Source: Tessaracoccus sp. SD287 (GTDB lineage: Bacteria > Actinomycetota > Actinomycetes > Propionibacteriales > Propionibacteriaceae). Taken from it: 51,553 nt of DNA. The stretch is from positions 1 to 51,553 of the forward strand of contig NZ_JADIJQ010000021.1 of assembly GCF_017355265.1 (NCBI RefSeq), read 5' to 3'. Positions 25,231 through 33,541 of the stretch are shown here, piece after piece (the stretch's first letter is position 1; every line of letters starts with the position of its first letter). The notes below the pieces were generated by a model. The model had not been told where the DNA came from, made no database searches, and worked only from the letters and a program-made list of their open reading frames with translations. Position numbers and translations under genes: made by a program.

Positions 25231-26684
25231 TGTCAGGTCTACGCACTCCAGTCCAGGTGCCGCCCGCCGACGAACTGGGCCGGGTCCACTTCATCGCCAT
25301 CGGCGGTGCCGGGATGAGCGGCATCGCGAGGCTCTTCCACGAACTGGGCGTCCAGGTCAGTGGCTCCGACCAGGTCGATTCCCCGACCCTGCGCCAACTC
25401 GCCGAGGCGGGGATCGCCACCTACGTCGGTCATGCCGCCGACCAGCTCGGCGAGGTGGACACCGTCGTGGTGTCCTCGGCCATCCGCGAGAGCAACCCCG
25501 AACTGGTGGCCGCCCGCGAGCGTGGGCTGCGGGTGCTGCACCGGTCGGCGGCGCTGGCCGCGCTGATGCAGGGACGCACCGGCATCTCCATCGCCGGCAC
25601 CCACGGCAAGACGACCACCACCGGGATGACGGCGGTGATGCTGACCGCTGCCGGTGCCGACCCCAGCTACGTCATCGGTTCGCCGCTGGCCGCCAGCGGC
25701 ACCAGCGCCCACTTGGGCGACGGGTTGGCCTTCGTGGTGGAGGCCGACGAGTCCGACGGCAGCTTCCTGCAGTACCCGACGTCCATCGCGGTGGTGACCA
25801 ATGTGGAGGCCGACCACCTCGACAACTGGACCACCCCCGAAGCCTACCTGCAGGGCTTCGAGCGGTTCGCCTCCCAGTCCGGGGTGGAGGCCCTGGTCGC
25901 CGGCATCGACGACCCGGGCGCCGCGGAACTGGCGACCCGGCTGCGGGCGGGCGGGCTGAGGGTGGTCACCTACGGCACCAGCGAGCAGGCCGACGTCCGG
26001 CTGACAGACCTCGACTTCGAGGGCACCCGCGCCAGCTGCACGCTCAGCTTCGCCGACGAGACCGTCAGGCTGCAGTTGCAGGTGCCCGGCCGCTACAACC
26101 TCGAGAACGCGGCGGCCGCCTACGCGGTGGGCCGCATCCTGGACCTGGACCACGAGGCCCTGCTGCGTGGCGCCGCCAGCTTCACCGGCACCCTGCGCCG
26201 CTTCCAGTTGGTGGGCAGCCCCAACGGGGTGCAGGTCTTCGACGACTACGCGCACCACCCGACTGAACTGACCGCCGCACTCACCGCAGCCCGCCGTGCG
26301 GTGCCGCCGGGAGGACGGCTGGTGGCCTGCTTCCAGCCGCACCTGTTCAGCCGCACCATCGAGTTCGCCGACGAGTTCGGGCAGGCGCTGACCCTGGCCG
26401 ACGAGGCCTTCGTCACCGACATCTACGCCGCCCGCGAGGATCCTGTCCCCGGCGTCACCGGCGAGATCATCGCCAGCGCTGCCCGCCAGCACGGTGCCAG
26501 CGTCACCTACGTCCCCGACAAGCTCGACCTGCCCAGCCGGATCGCCGGCTTCGCCCGTCCCGGCGACCTGGTGATGACCCTGGGCGCTGGCGACGTCACC
26601 CTGGTCGGCCCGCTGCTGGTCGCCGAACTCGGCGGCGGCGGCTCCGGCCCGCGCACCCCGGGGGCGGGGGGAACCCTGCGGTGA
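25230..26684 (+). CDS. murC: UDP-MurNAc:L-Ala ligase MurC
   Basis: First amino-acid ligase of the pathway. The 484-residue protein has FIAIGGAGMSGIARLFHELG, the P-loop GTHGKTTTTG (from G123), VVEADESDGSFL, and the C-terminal FDDYAHHPTEL with FQPHLFSRT. The start region reads GTGATG: the ATG at 25230 overlaps the murG stop by 1 nt and is chosen, while GTG at 25227 would add one residue. ftsQ follows with the same TGATG arrangement. Confidence 0.95.
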   Translation: MSGLRTPVQVPPADELGRVHFIAIGGAGMSGIARLFHELGVQVSGSDQVDSPTLRQLAEAGIATYVGHAADQLGEVDTVVVSSAIRESNPELVAARERGLRVLHRSAALAALMQGRTGISIAGTHGKTTTTGMTAVMLTAAGADPSYVIGSPLAASGTSAHLGDGLAFVVEADESDGSFLQYPTSIAVVTNVEADHLDNWTTPEAYLQGFERFASQSGVEALVAGIDDPGAAELATRLRAGGLRVVTYGTSEQADVRLTDLDFEGTRASCTLSFADETVRLQLQVPGRYNLENAAAAYAVGRILDLDHEALLRGAASFTGTLRRFQLVGSPNGVQVFDDYAHHPTELTAALTAARRAVPPGGRLVACFQPHLFSRTIEFADEFGQALTLADEAFVTDIYAAREDPVPGVTGEIIASAARQHGASVTYVPDKLDLPSRIAGFARPGDLVMTLGAGDVTLVGPLLVAELGGGGSGPRTPGAGGTLR

Positions 26685-27496
26685 TGGCGCCCCCACAGTC
26701 CAGGTCCGCCAAGGGCTCATCCGCGAAGGGCAAGTCCGCCAAGGGCAGGTCGTCGGCTCGCAGGACGCCGGTGGCGGCGCTGCCGGGCAGCATCGCCGAC
26801 GCCAGCATCGCGATCCGCCGCCGGCGCAGCAGGAACCGTCGGATGATGCTGCGCCGCGGCGCGGTGGGCGCCCTGGTCGCCGTCGTGGTGGCGGCCCTGG
26901 TCTGGCTGGTCGGCTTCTCGCCGCTGCTGGCCGCCACCACCGTCGAGGTCGAGGGCACCACGGTCGTCAGCGCCGCCGAGGTCGAGGCCCGCGGCGCCGT
27001 CCCGATGGGCACGCCCCTGGCCCGGGTGAACACCGACCACATCGCCGAGCGGGTGGGCACCCTGCCCGCCGTCCAGGCCGTCACCGTCGAGCGCCGCTGG
27101 CCGAACACCGTGGCCATCGTGGTCACCGAACGCGTCGGGGTCATCGCGCTGGCCCGGGGCGGCACCTTCAGGTGGGTCGATGCCACCGGCAGCGTCTTCC
27201 ACCAGACCTCGACCCCCGGCGCCGGACTGGTCGTGGTCGAGGCGCCCGAGGACACCCGCATCCTGGCCGACCTGGCCACTGTCGCCCAGTCGCTGACCGA
27301 CCAGTTGCGTGCCCGCGTCCAGAAGATCACCGCCACCAGCCCCGACACGATCACCCTGGTCCTCGACCGGGGGCAGAGCGTCATCTGGGGCTCCGCCGCT
27401 GATTCGACGACCAAGGCCCAGGTCGCGACGGCGATGCTCGCGGTGGAGGCGACCGTCTTCGACGTCAGCGCCCCGGCCCACCCGACGAGTCGCTGA
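26684..27496 (+). CDS. ftsQ: Cell division protein FtsQ
   Basis: Bitopic divisome protein of 270 residues: a basic, Ser/Lys-rich cytoplasmic tail of about 60 residues, one membrane helix (GALVAVVVAALVWLVGF), a POTRA domain (VEVEGTTVVSAAEVEARGAV to about residue 145) and the FtsQ C-terminal domain. The start lies in the murC stop (GTGATG; GTG at 26681 is the alternative). The sequence diverges as usual for FtsQ; gene position and domain order carry the call. Confidence 0.9.
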   Translation: MAPPQSRSAKGSSAKGKSAKGRSSARRTPVAALPGSIADASIAIRRRRSRNRRMMLRRGAVGALVAVVVAALVWLVGFSPLLAATTVEVEGTTVVSAAEVEARGAVPMGTPLARVNTDHIAERVGTLPAVQAVTVERRWPNTVAIVVTERVGVIALARGGTFRWVDATGSVFHQTSTPGAGLVVVEAPEDTRILADLATVAQSLTDQLRARVQKITATSPDTITLVLDRGQSVIWGSAADSTTKAQVATAMLAVEATVFDVSAPAHPTSR

Positions 27497-27502
27497 ACCA
27501 GT

Positions 27503-27531
27503 CTCGACCTAGGGTTGAGGTTCTCGACCTC
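27503..27531. promoter_or_regulatory. Dyad/direct-repeat element upstream of ftsZ
   Basis: CTCGACCT occurs at 27503 and 27523, exactly 20 bp apart. The first copy forms a dyad with GGTTGAG (27513-27519) and the second with GAGGT (27517-27521). The element ends 15 bp before the -35 of the ftsZ promoter, so it is a good candidate for a regulator site. The regulator is unknown. Confidence 0.5.
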
Positions 27532-27545
27532 TGGCGTGGCGGTAA

Positions 27546-27575
27546 TGGACATCAGAATCGGCCACTCCATAGGCT
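27546..27575 (+). promoter_or_regulatory. Promoter of ftsZ
   Basis: TGGACA at 27546-27551 and TAGGCT at 27570-27575 are 18 nt apart. The start point would be near 27582, giving a leader of about 90 nt. The leader contains an 8-bp stem-loop (27603-27610 with 27619-27626, one G-T pair). Confidence 0.55.
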
Positions 27576-27672
27576 GGCCCGGAACCCAAGTCTGGAGACG
27601 GACCGGTACCTCGGGAACGGTGCCGGCTGTGACATCCGGCTGTTAGTGGACAATGAGTGAGGCGGGGACGAA

Positions 27673-28893
27673 GTGGCCAGTGCATCCCAGAACTACCTGG
27701 CGGTGATCAAGGTTGTTGGTGTCGGCGGTGGTGGCGTCAACGCCGTCAACCGCATGATCGAGGCTGGCCTGAAGGGCGTTGAGTTCATCGCCATCAACAC
27801 CGACGCCCAGGCGTTGCTGATGAGCGACGCCGACGTGAAGCTCGACGTCGGCCGCGAGCTGACCCGTGGCCTCGGTGCCGGCGCCGACCCCGAGAAGGGC
27901 CGCCAGGCCGCTGAGGACCACTCCGACGAGATCGAGGCTGCCCTCAAGGGTGCCGACATGGTCTTCGTCACCGCCGGCGAGGGTGGCGGCACCGGCACCG
28001 GTGGCGCCCCGGTCGTCGCGAAGATCTCCCGATCGCTGGGTGCCCTGACCATCGGTGTGGTCACCCGCCCGTTCAGCTTCGAGGGCAGGCGCCGCTCGGT
28101 GCAGGCCGAGGACGGCATCGCGCAGCTGCGCGAAGAGGTCGACACCCTGATCGTCATCCCCAACGACAAGCTCCTCGCGATGACCGACCACCAGGTCGCC
28201 ATCCTGGACGCCTTCAAGCAGGCCGACACCGTGCTGCTGCAGGGCGTCTCGGGCATCACCGACCTGATCACCACCCCGGGCCTGATCAACCTCGACTTCG
28301 CCGACGTGAAGTCGATCATGAAGGACGCCGGGTCGGCGCTGATGGGCATCGGTTCGGCCCGTGGCGAGGACCGCGCCCGCGCCGCCGCCGAGATGGCGAT
28401 CAGTTCGCCTCTGCTGGAGGCCAGCATCGATGGCGCCCACGGGGTGCTGCTGTCGATTGCCGGTGGCTCCGACCTTGGCCTGTTCGAGGTGTCGGCTGCT
28501 GCGCAGCTCATCGAGGAGGCCGCCCACGAGGACGCCAACATCATCTTCGGTACGGTCATCGACGACGCCCTGGGCGACGAGGTGCGTGTCACCGTCATCG
28601 CCGCCGGCTTCGACGGGGGATCGCCCCCGGCCCGGCAGCAGCTCGGCCTGCAGACCCGCAACCTGGGCAACCAGCGCCCGGCCCAGCAGGCGCAGCCCAC
28701 CTTCCACCAGCAGGCTCGCGCCCCGCAGGGGGCATCCGCCGCCGAGGTCGCCCAGCACCAGGACCAGGACCAGCTCACCAGCCGTCAGCCGATCGCCGAG
28801 CAGCCCCGCGAGCAGATCAGCCGGCCGCGCAACCAGTTCGGCCAGCCGGTGGCCGCCGAGGACGAACTGGACATCCCTGACTTCATGAAGTGA
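27673..28893 (+). CDS. ftsZ: Cell division GTPase FtsZ
   Basis: Tubulin homologue that forms the Z ring. The 406-residue protein has the usual opening [19 protein letters not shown], the tubulin signature GGGTGTG (about residues 107-113), the T7 loop region [11 protein letters not shown], a Gln/Pro-rich linker of about 70 residues and the C-terminal peptide [10 protein letters not shown] that binds partners such as SepF and FtsW. The GTG at 27673 has a GAGGCGGGG site upstream and gives the conserved N-terminus. It has its own promoter in the 176-bp gap after ftsQ. Confidence 0.97.
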   Translation: MASASQNYLAVIKVVGVGGGGVNAVNRMIEAGLKGVEFIAINTDAQALLMSDADVKLDVGRELTRGLGAGADPEKGRQAAEDHSDEIEAALKGADMVFVTAGEGGGTGTGGAPVVAKISRSLGALTIGVVTRPFSFEGRRRSVQAEDGIAQLREEVDTLIVIPNDKLLAMTDHQVAILDAFKQADTVLLQGVSGITDLITTPGLINLDFADVKSIMKDAGSALMGIGSARGEDRARAAAEMAISSPLLEASIDGAHGVLLSIAGGSDLGLFEVSAAAQLIEEAAHEDANIIFGTVIDDALGDEVRVTVIAAGFDGGSPPARQQLGLQTRNLGNQRPAQQAQPTFHQQARAPQGASAAEVAQHQDQDQLTSRQPIAEQPREQISRPRNQFGQPVAAEDELDIPDFMK

Positions 28894-28903
28894 GGCGCGG
28901 GTC

Positions 28904-29674
28904 GTGTTCCGCATCCTGATCGACGCCCCCACCAACAACGGTGTGGGCGTCGCCTTCACCGATCGCCACTCCGGGGTCACTGAGGGTCCTCGGGGATCAC
29001 TGAACCTGGGTCGCACCACCGAGTCCACGGTGGCCGACGTCGAGACCAACTTCGAGCGGGTCCGCCGGGCCATGGGGGTCGAAGCCGTCGTCACCACCCA
29101 CCAGGTGCACGGCTCGACGGTGCTCGACGTCGACCAGGACCTGGTCAACCGGTGGGGTCGACGCTCCCACCTGGGAGCACCGGCCGGCCAGGCGCCGCTG
29201 GTGCAGGCCGACGCCATGGTCACCACCCTGGCCGGAATCGCGCTGTGCATCCGGGTCGCCGACTGCGTGCCCGTGATGCTCGCCGACGTGACCCGTGGGG
29301 TGCTCGGCGCCGCCCACGCCGGTCGGGTGGGCCTGCTCGACGGGGTGCTGGTCAACACCGTCACCCGGATGCGTGAACTCGGCGCCCGCGACATCGTGGG
29401 CTGGGTCGGGCCCCACGTCTGCGGCGACTGCTACGAGGTGCCCGACGAGATGGCCGAGGCCGTCTCGACGACTCATCCCGAGATCGTGGCCACCACCAGC
29501 TGGGGGACCGCCTCGCTCGACCTGGGGCTGGGCGCCGAACTGCAACTGGTCGAACTCGGCGTCGAGGCAGTACGCCTCGACCCCTGCACGATGACCTCGT
29601 CGGACCTGCACTCCCACCGTCGCGACGGGGACGACGCCGGACGCCTCGGCGGTCTGGTCTGGCGCTCGCGCTGA
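28904..29674 (+). CDS. pgeF: YfiH/PgeF family protein (peptidoglycan editing factor, LACC1-like)
   Basis: The 256-residue protein carries the family's metal-site motifs: TTHQVHG near residue 64, ADCVPVMLAD near 112, AAHAG near 130, and C-terminal DLHSHRRDG. E. coli PgeF removes wrongly built muropeptide precursors, and homologues act on purine nucleosides. Which applies here is open. The third motif reads AAHAGRVGLL, not the more common AAHAGWRG. The GTG at 28904 lies 10 nt after the ftsZ stop, so the two genes are probably co-transcribed. Confidence 0.88.
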   Translation: MFRILIDAPTNNGVGVAFTDRHSGVTEGPRGSLNLGRTTESTVADVETNFERVRRAMGVEAVVTTHQVHGSTVLDVDQDLVNRWGRRSHLGAPAGQAPLVQADAMVTTLAGIALCIRVADCVPVMLADVTRGVLGAAHAGRVGLLDGVLVNTVTRMRELGARDIVGWVGPHVCGDCYEVPDEMAEAVSTTHPEIVATTSWGTASLDLGLGAELQLVELGVEAVRLDPCTMTSSDLHSHRRDGDDAGRLGGLVWRSR

Positions 29675-29688
29675 CGCCGGACGTCGAT

Positions 29689-29705
29689 TGGCGCGTGTCG
29701 CGCCA
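29689..29705. other. Small hairpin after pgeF
   Basis: TGGCGCG and CGCGCCA form a perfect 7-bp stem with a TGT loop, 15 nt after the pgeF stop and upstream of sepF. There is no T-run. It may be a weak terminator or RNA-processing site. It sits where yggS would normally be found. Confidence 0.35.
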
Positions 29706-29771
29706 TGCTTGCCGCCCATGGGGGGCCGGAACCGTTAGCGTGGGTCCGACGACCAGTGGAAGGGGAGGCAT

Positions 29772-30320
29772 ATGGCCGGAATCAGGAAAGCCGCTGCCTG
29801 GCTGGGATTGGTGCCCGACGATCGATACGGACACGACCCAGTCGACGAGGAGTACACCGAGCAGGTGTACGAGGACGACGAGCGCTCGACCGTCACCCCC
29901 ATTCATCGCGCCACCGATCGGGTGGAGCCCTCGGCCCCGGTGCCGGTGCGCCCGCGCCACCCCGAACACCAGCAGGAAGGTTCGGCCGCCGTGCAGGAAC
30001 CCCGTCCCAGCAGTCGTCCCGCCGTGCAGGCCAACGCTGACCTCAGCCGCATCATCACGGTGCACCCCCGCACCTACAACGAGGCCCGCACCATCGGTGA
30101 GCACTTCCGCGACGGTGTGCCCGTCATCATGAACCTGTCCGAGATGGACGACGCCGACGCCAAGCGTCTGGTCGACTTCGCCGCCGGGCTCATCTTTGCG
30201 TTGCGTGGCACCATTGAGAGGGTGACAAACAAGGTCTTCCTGCTGTCGCCCCCCAATGTGAACGTCACCGCCGAGGACAAGCAACGCATCGCCTCCGGTG
30301 GTTTCTTCAACCAGAGCTGA
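29772..30320 (+). CDS. sepF: Cell division protein SepF
   Basis: Membrane anchor and assembly factor for FtsZ. The 182-residue protein has the N-terminal amphipathic helix ([17 protein letters not shown]), an acidic and then Pro-rich linker of about 70 residues, and the SepF beta domain with [40 protein letters not shown] and [16 protein letters not shown] precedes the ATG. A TAGCGT hexamer at 29736-29741 may be part of a promoter in front of it. Confidence 0.95.
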   Translation: MAGIRKAAAWLGLVPDDRYGHDPVDEEYTEQVYEDDERSTVTPIHRATDRVEPSAPVPVRPRHPEHQQEGSAAVQEPRPSSRPAVQANADLSRIITVHPRTYNEARTIGEHFRDGVPVIMNLSEMDDADAKRLVDFAAGLIFALRGTIERVTNKVFLLSPPNVNVTAEDKQRIASGGFFNQS

Positions 30321-30325
30321 ACCAC

Positions 30326-30346
30326 TCGGTTCGCTCGACGAACCGA
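30326..30346. other. Stem-loop between sepF and yggT
   Basis: TCGGTTCG and CGAACCGA form a perfect 8-bp stem with a 5-nt loop in the 41-bp gap between the two genes. There is no T-run, so it may modulate mRNA processing or the expression ratio rather than end transcription. Confidence 0.4.
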
Positions 30347-30361
30347 TCACCGGGAGGATCC

Positions 30362-30652
30362 GTGGCCACGGTGGGCCTTCTGCTCAACCTCGCACTCGAG
30401 CTGTACATGTTCCTCTTCTTCGTGCGGATGATCATGTCGTTCGTCCCCGTGATGAGCCCCGGGTTCACCCCGCGGGGAGCGTCACTGGTCGCCTTCGAGA
30501 CCGTGTACACGCTGACCGACCCGTTGATCAACTTCTATGACCGGTTCATGCCCAACCTGCGGGTCGGACAGGTCTCGTTCTCGCTGGCCTTTGTGTTCGC
30601 GTGGCTGACCCTGGTCGTGGGGCAGCGCCTGGTCGTCTGGTTGTTCCTCTGA
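30362..30652 (+). CDS. yggT: YggT family membrane protein
   Basis: The 96-residue protein has two membrane segments (about residues 3-30 and 70-93) flanking the family's conserved middle (DPLINFYDRFMP). YggT proteins are encoded next to sepF and divIVA in Gram-positive bacteria and are linked to division or cell shape without a defined activity. The GTG at 30362 is preceded by GGGAGG. Confidence 0.9.
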   Translation: MATVGLLLNLALELYMFLFFVRMIMSFVPVMSPGFTPRGASLVAFETVYTLTDPLINFYDRFMPNLRVGQVSFSLAFVFAWLTLVVGQRLVVWLFL

Positions 30653-30748
30653 GCCGACCCCGGCGTCGGGACCGCGGGTCTCAAGCGGTGGTCAAGGGTC
30701 CGGCACCGGAACCTGGGTGCTCTTCTGGCCCGCCTTCGGCGGCTGCGG

Positions 30749-30754
30749 TAGCCT
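30749..30754 (+). promoter_or_regulatory. Candidate -10 box of divIVA
   Basis: TAGCCT lies about 100 bp before divIVA in the 201-bp gap after yggT. No clear -35 hexamer is found at 16-18 nt, so this is tentative. Confidence 0.35.
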
Positions 30755-30853
30755 GATTCCGTTCCACGGGCGGCCCCGTCTGCCCGGATCGCCGTTGTCC
30801 GCCGCTGGTGTCCGCCCCCCGGGTCGGCCCAGGCCACTGATTTTGGAGAAGAA

Positions 30854-31780
30854 ATGACACTGAGCCTCAGCGAGGTGCGCGCTATTCGATTCCCGATCGC
30901 TCGCCGCGGTACCGACGGTTATCGCGCCGGCGAGGTGGACGACTTCGTGGACAAGGTTGACATCACCTTCACCTCGATCCTGGAGGAGAATGATCGCCTG
31001 AAGGCCCAGTTCGAAGCTCTGAAGAATGATTCCGCCACCGTCGCCGCCGGGGACTCCCCGGCCGACGAGGAGTTGCGTGCCGAGGTCGAGCGCCTCAAGG
31101 CCGAGCTCGAGGCAGCGCGCCAGGACGTCCCCGCCGCCCCGGCGGGGGACGACTCCGAACTGCGCGCCGAGGTGGAGCGGCTGCGCCAGCGTGAGCGCCA
31201 GCTGACCGCCGAATTGGAGCAGGCCCGCCAGCAGCCGGCACCGGTCACCAGCACCACCACCGGCAACGTCGAGCGGGTCGAGGTCACCACCTCCGAGCAG
31301 GCCAGCCCTGTGGTCATCCGCCTGGTGCAGCTGGCCAGCGAGCAGGCCGAGAACCTGATCGCAGAGGCGGAGGCCGAGGCCGTCCGCAAGCGCCAGGAGG
31401 CCGACCGCGACGCCGACGAGACCACCGCCAGCGCCCGCGCCGAGGCTGAGCGCATCGAGACCGCCGCCCGCGAAGAGGCCGAGCGCCTCGCCCGGGAGGC
31501 GCAGGCCCACGCCCAGCAGGTCAACATCGACGCCGACAACCGCCGCGCCGAACTGTTCAGCACCCTGGAACGTGAACGCGACGACTTCCAGGGCAAGGTC
31601 GACCGTCTGCGGGGCTTCGAGAGCACCTACCGCAGCACGTTGATCGAGCACCTGCGCAAGCAGGCCGACGCCGTCGAGAGCGACCAGCTCGAGCCCCAGG
31701 ACGTGCCCTCGCTGCTCGCTGACGAGCGCGGCAAGTCCGCCACCCCGCGCCTGGACGCGTTGCTGGCCGACAAGGGCTGA
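30854..31780 (+). CDS. divIVA: Polar growth/division protein DivIVA (Wag31)
   Basis: The 308-residue coiled-coil protein senses membrane curvature and organises polar growth and septation in actinobacteria. The N-terminal domain (LSEVRAIRFPIARRGTDGYR, then AGEVDDFVDKVD) is the DivIVA lipid-binding part. Long coiled coils follow (about residues 70-125 and 155-270), separated by a Gln/Pro/Thr-rich linker. GGAGAAG precedes the ATG at 30854. A strong hairpin follows the stop. Confidence 0.93.
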   Translation: MTLSLSEVRAIRFPIARRGTDGYRAGEVDDFVDKVDITFTSILEENDRLKAQFEALKNDSATVAAGDSPADEELRAEVERLKAELEAARQDVPAAPAGDDSELRAEVERLRQRERQLTAELEQARQQPAPVTSTTTGNVERVEVTTSEQASPVVIRLVQLASEQAENLIAEAEAEAVRKRQEADRDADETTASARAEAERIETAAREEAERLAREAQAHAQQVNIDADNRRAELFSTLERERDDFQGKVDRLRGFESTYRSTLIEHLRKQADAVESDQLEPQDVPSLLADERGKSATPRLDALLADKG

Positions 31781-31798
31781 GGCACCCCCGGACACGCA

Positions 31799-31836
31799 CA
31801 CAGGTGGCGCGGAGCAGAAGCTCCGCGCCACCTGTG
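31799..31836. terminator. Strong hairpin between divIVA and the convergent dehydrogenase gene
   Basis: A perfect 17-bp GC-rich stem (31799-31815 with 31820-31836) with an AGAA loop lies 19 nt after the divIVA stop and 30 nt beyond the stop of the convergent gene. There is no clear T-run, as is common in GC-rich actinobacteria. It probably ends transcripts from both sides. Confidence 0.8.
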
Positions 31837-31865
31837 CGTCCTGGCGTGTTTGCCGGTTGGGTCGG

Positions 31866-32912
31866 TCAGCCGATCGTGTCGTAGACCTCAGGGTTGACCA
31901 CGTGGCGGGGACGCTCACCCCGCAGGAAGGCGGCGATGTCGGCGGCCCCCAACCGGGCCGCGATCCATGCCGCCGACTTGCTGGCGCCGGCCAGGTGCGG
32001 CGTCAGGGTGATGTTCGGCGTGTGCAACAACCGGTGGTCGGCCGGCAAGGGCTCGGCGGGCAGCACGTCGCAGGCGGCGGCGTACAGGTGGCCGGAGTCC
32101 AGGGCGTCGCACAGGGCGTCGTAGTCCAGCAGCGAGGGCCGGGCACAGTTCACCAGCACCGAGCCGGCCGGCATCAGCGCAATCTGCTCACGACCGATCA
32201 GCCCGACATTGTCGGCGGTGGCACGGGCGTGGATGGTCAGCACGTCGCTGCGACGCAGCAGGTCTGCCAGGTCGTCGACCTGCTCGATCCCCTCGGGCAG
32301 TTCCTCGGTGAGGTACGGGTCGTAGACCAGCACGTGGGCGCCGATCACCGCCATCACCTGGGCGACGCGACGACCGATGGCGCCGTAGCCGACCAGGCCC
32401 ACCGTCGAGCCGAACAGTTCGGGACTGACCACCTCGTAGCGGTAGTGGTCGGACCGCCACTGCCCGGCCTTCAACTCGGCGTCCCGCTGGGCCAGTTGGC
32501 GGGCAGCCGCCAGGATCATGGCCAACGAGTGCTCGGTGGTGGCGTTCGCGTTGCGTCCCGGCGTGTTGCAGACCACGATGCCGCGTTCGGTGGCCGCCGC
32601 CAGGTCGGCATTGACGGGCCCGCCGCGACAGATCACCACCAGCTTCAGGTCGGGGCAGGCGTCCATCACGGCCGCCGTGACCGGCGCGGTGTGGGTGAAC
32701 AGCACCTGGTGGCCCTGCAGGGCGGCGATCAGGTCGTCGGGGTCACCATTGGCCTCTCGCACGCCGCCGACGTCGACCATCGGCGTCAGCGGCCACGAGT
32801 TGCTGGTGCTCGTCGTGCTCGCGGCAATGCCCTGCTCCTCGATGGCGCTGTGCAGGATGGTGGGCAGGACGAAACCGTCGCCCTGCAGGAGAATCTTGAC
32901 GTCAGTGCTCAT
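31866..32912 (-). CDS. D-isomer-specific 2-hydroxyacid dehydrogenase
   Basis: NAD(P)-dependent oxidoreductase of the D-2-hydroxyacid/phosphoglycerate dehydrogenase family, 348 residues. The nucleotide loop is VGYGAIGRRV, and the catalytic set is present: Arg in NCARPSLLD, Glu in DVLPAEPLP and His in TPHLAGAS. GRNANATTEHSLAMIL precedes the Rossmann fold. The substrate cannot be told from sequence. As third gene of a kinase-aldolase-dehydrogenase operon, it probably handles an acid or aldehyde-derived product of a sugar pathway. The ATG overlaps the aldolase stop. Confidence 0.87.
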   Translation of the reverse strand: MSTDVKILLQGDGFVLPTILHSAIEEQGIAASTTSTSNSWPLTPMVDVGGVREANGDPDDLIAALQGHQVLFTHTAPVTAAVMDACPDLKLVVICRGGPVNADLAAATERGIVVCNTPGRNANATTEHSLAMILAAARQLAQRDAELKAGQWRSDHYRYEVVSPELFGSTVGLVGYGAIGRRVAQVMAVIGAHVLVYDPYLTEELPEGIEQVDDLADLLRRSDVLTIHARATADNVGLIGREQIALMPAGSVLVNCARPSLLDYDALCDALDSGHLYAAACDVLPAEPLPADHRLLHTPNITLTPHLAGASKSAAWIAARLGAADIAAFLRGERPRHVVNPEVYDTIG

Positions 32913-33541
32913 GAGTGGTGCAACTTTCGCAGTTCGTCGGCGGGGAAGGTGGTGTCCTTGTCGCCGAGCAGCAGGGAGTAGTAGGTGAGTTTGGCGGCCT
33001 CCTCCATGTTCAACGCCTTCCGGTAGGCCGACTCGACGGAGTCGCCCACCACCGCGATGCCATGGTTGCCGAGCACGACCACGTCGTGGGTGCCGTCACG
33101 CACCTGGTCGGCGGCGGTCTGGGCCAGTTCGTCGGAGCCGTTCGTGTAGTACTTGGTGAAGCCGTAGCTGCCCACGTAGAAGGCGTGGTCCTGGGTGATG
33201 AAACGAATCTGGTGGCCCAGGGCGGTCAGCAGCAGGGTGAACTGCGGATGGATGTGCACCACCGCGTTCGCGTCGGGCCGGGCCTCGTAGAGCGCGGTGT
33301 GCAGTTTCCACTCGCTGGAGGCCACCGCGCCCCCGACCTGGCGTCCGGCCAGGTCGAGGATGGCGAACTGGTCGGGGCGCAGCGTGTCGAGCCAGGTGCC
33401 CTTGCCGGTGACGGCGATGGTCCCGTCGTCCAGGCGCGCCGACAGGTTGCCGCCCGAGCCCAGCACCAGACCGGCGCGCACGGCGCTGCCGGCGACGTGG
33501 ATCAACTGCTCAATGAGGGCGGAGTTGTGCGGGGTGCTCAC
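32909..33541 (-). CDS. Class II aldolase/adducin family protein (FucA/AraD-like)
   Basis: The 210-residue zinc enzyme has the family motifs: phosphate loop SGGNLSAR, SSEWKLH with the catalytic Glu, zinc ligands in VHIHPQ and the third His in LGNHGI. Members cleave sugar 1- or 5-phosphates (L-fuculose, L-rhamnulose) or epimerise L-ribulose 5-phosphate. Here the substrate is presumably the product of the FGGY kinase encoded just upstream. The GTG start at 33541 overlaps the kinase stop by 4 nt. Confidence 0.87.
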   Translation of the reverse strand: MSTPHNSALIEQLIHVAGSAVRAGLVLGSGGNLSARLDDGTIAVTGKGTWLDTLRPDQFAILDLAGRQVGGAVASSEWKLHTALYEARPDANAVVHIHPQFTLLLTALGHQIRFITQDHAFYVGSYGFTKYYTNGSDELAQTAADQVRDGTHDVVVLGNHGIAVVGDSVESAYRKALNMEEAAKLTYYSLLLGDKDTTFPADELRKLHHS

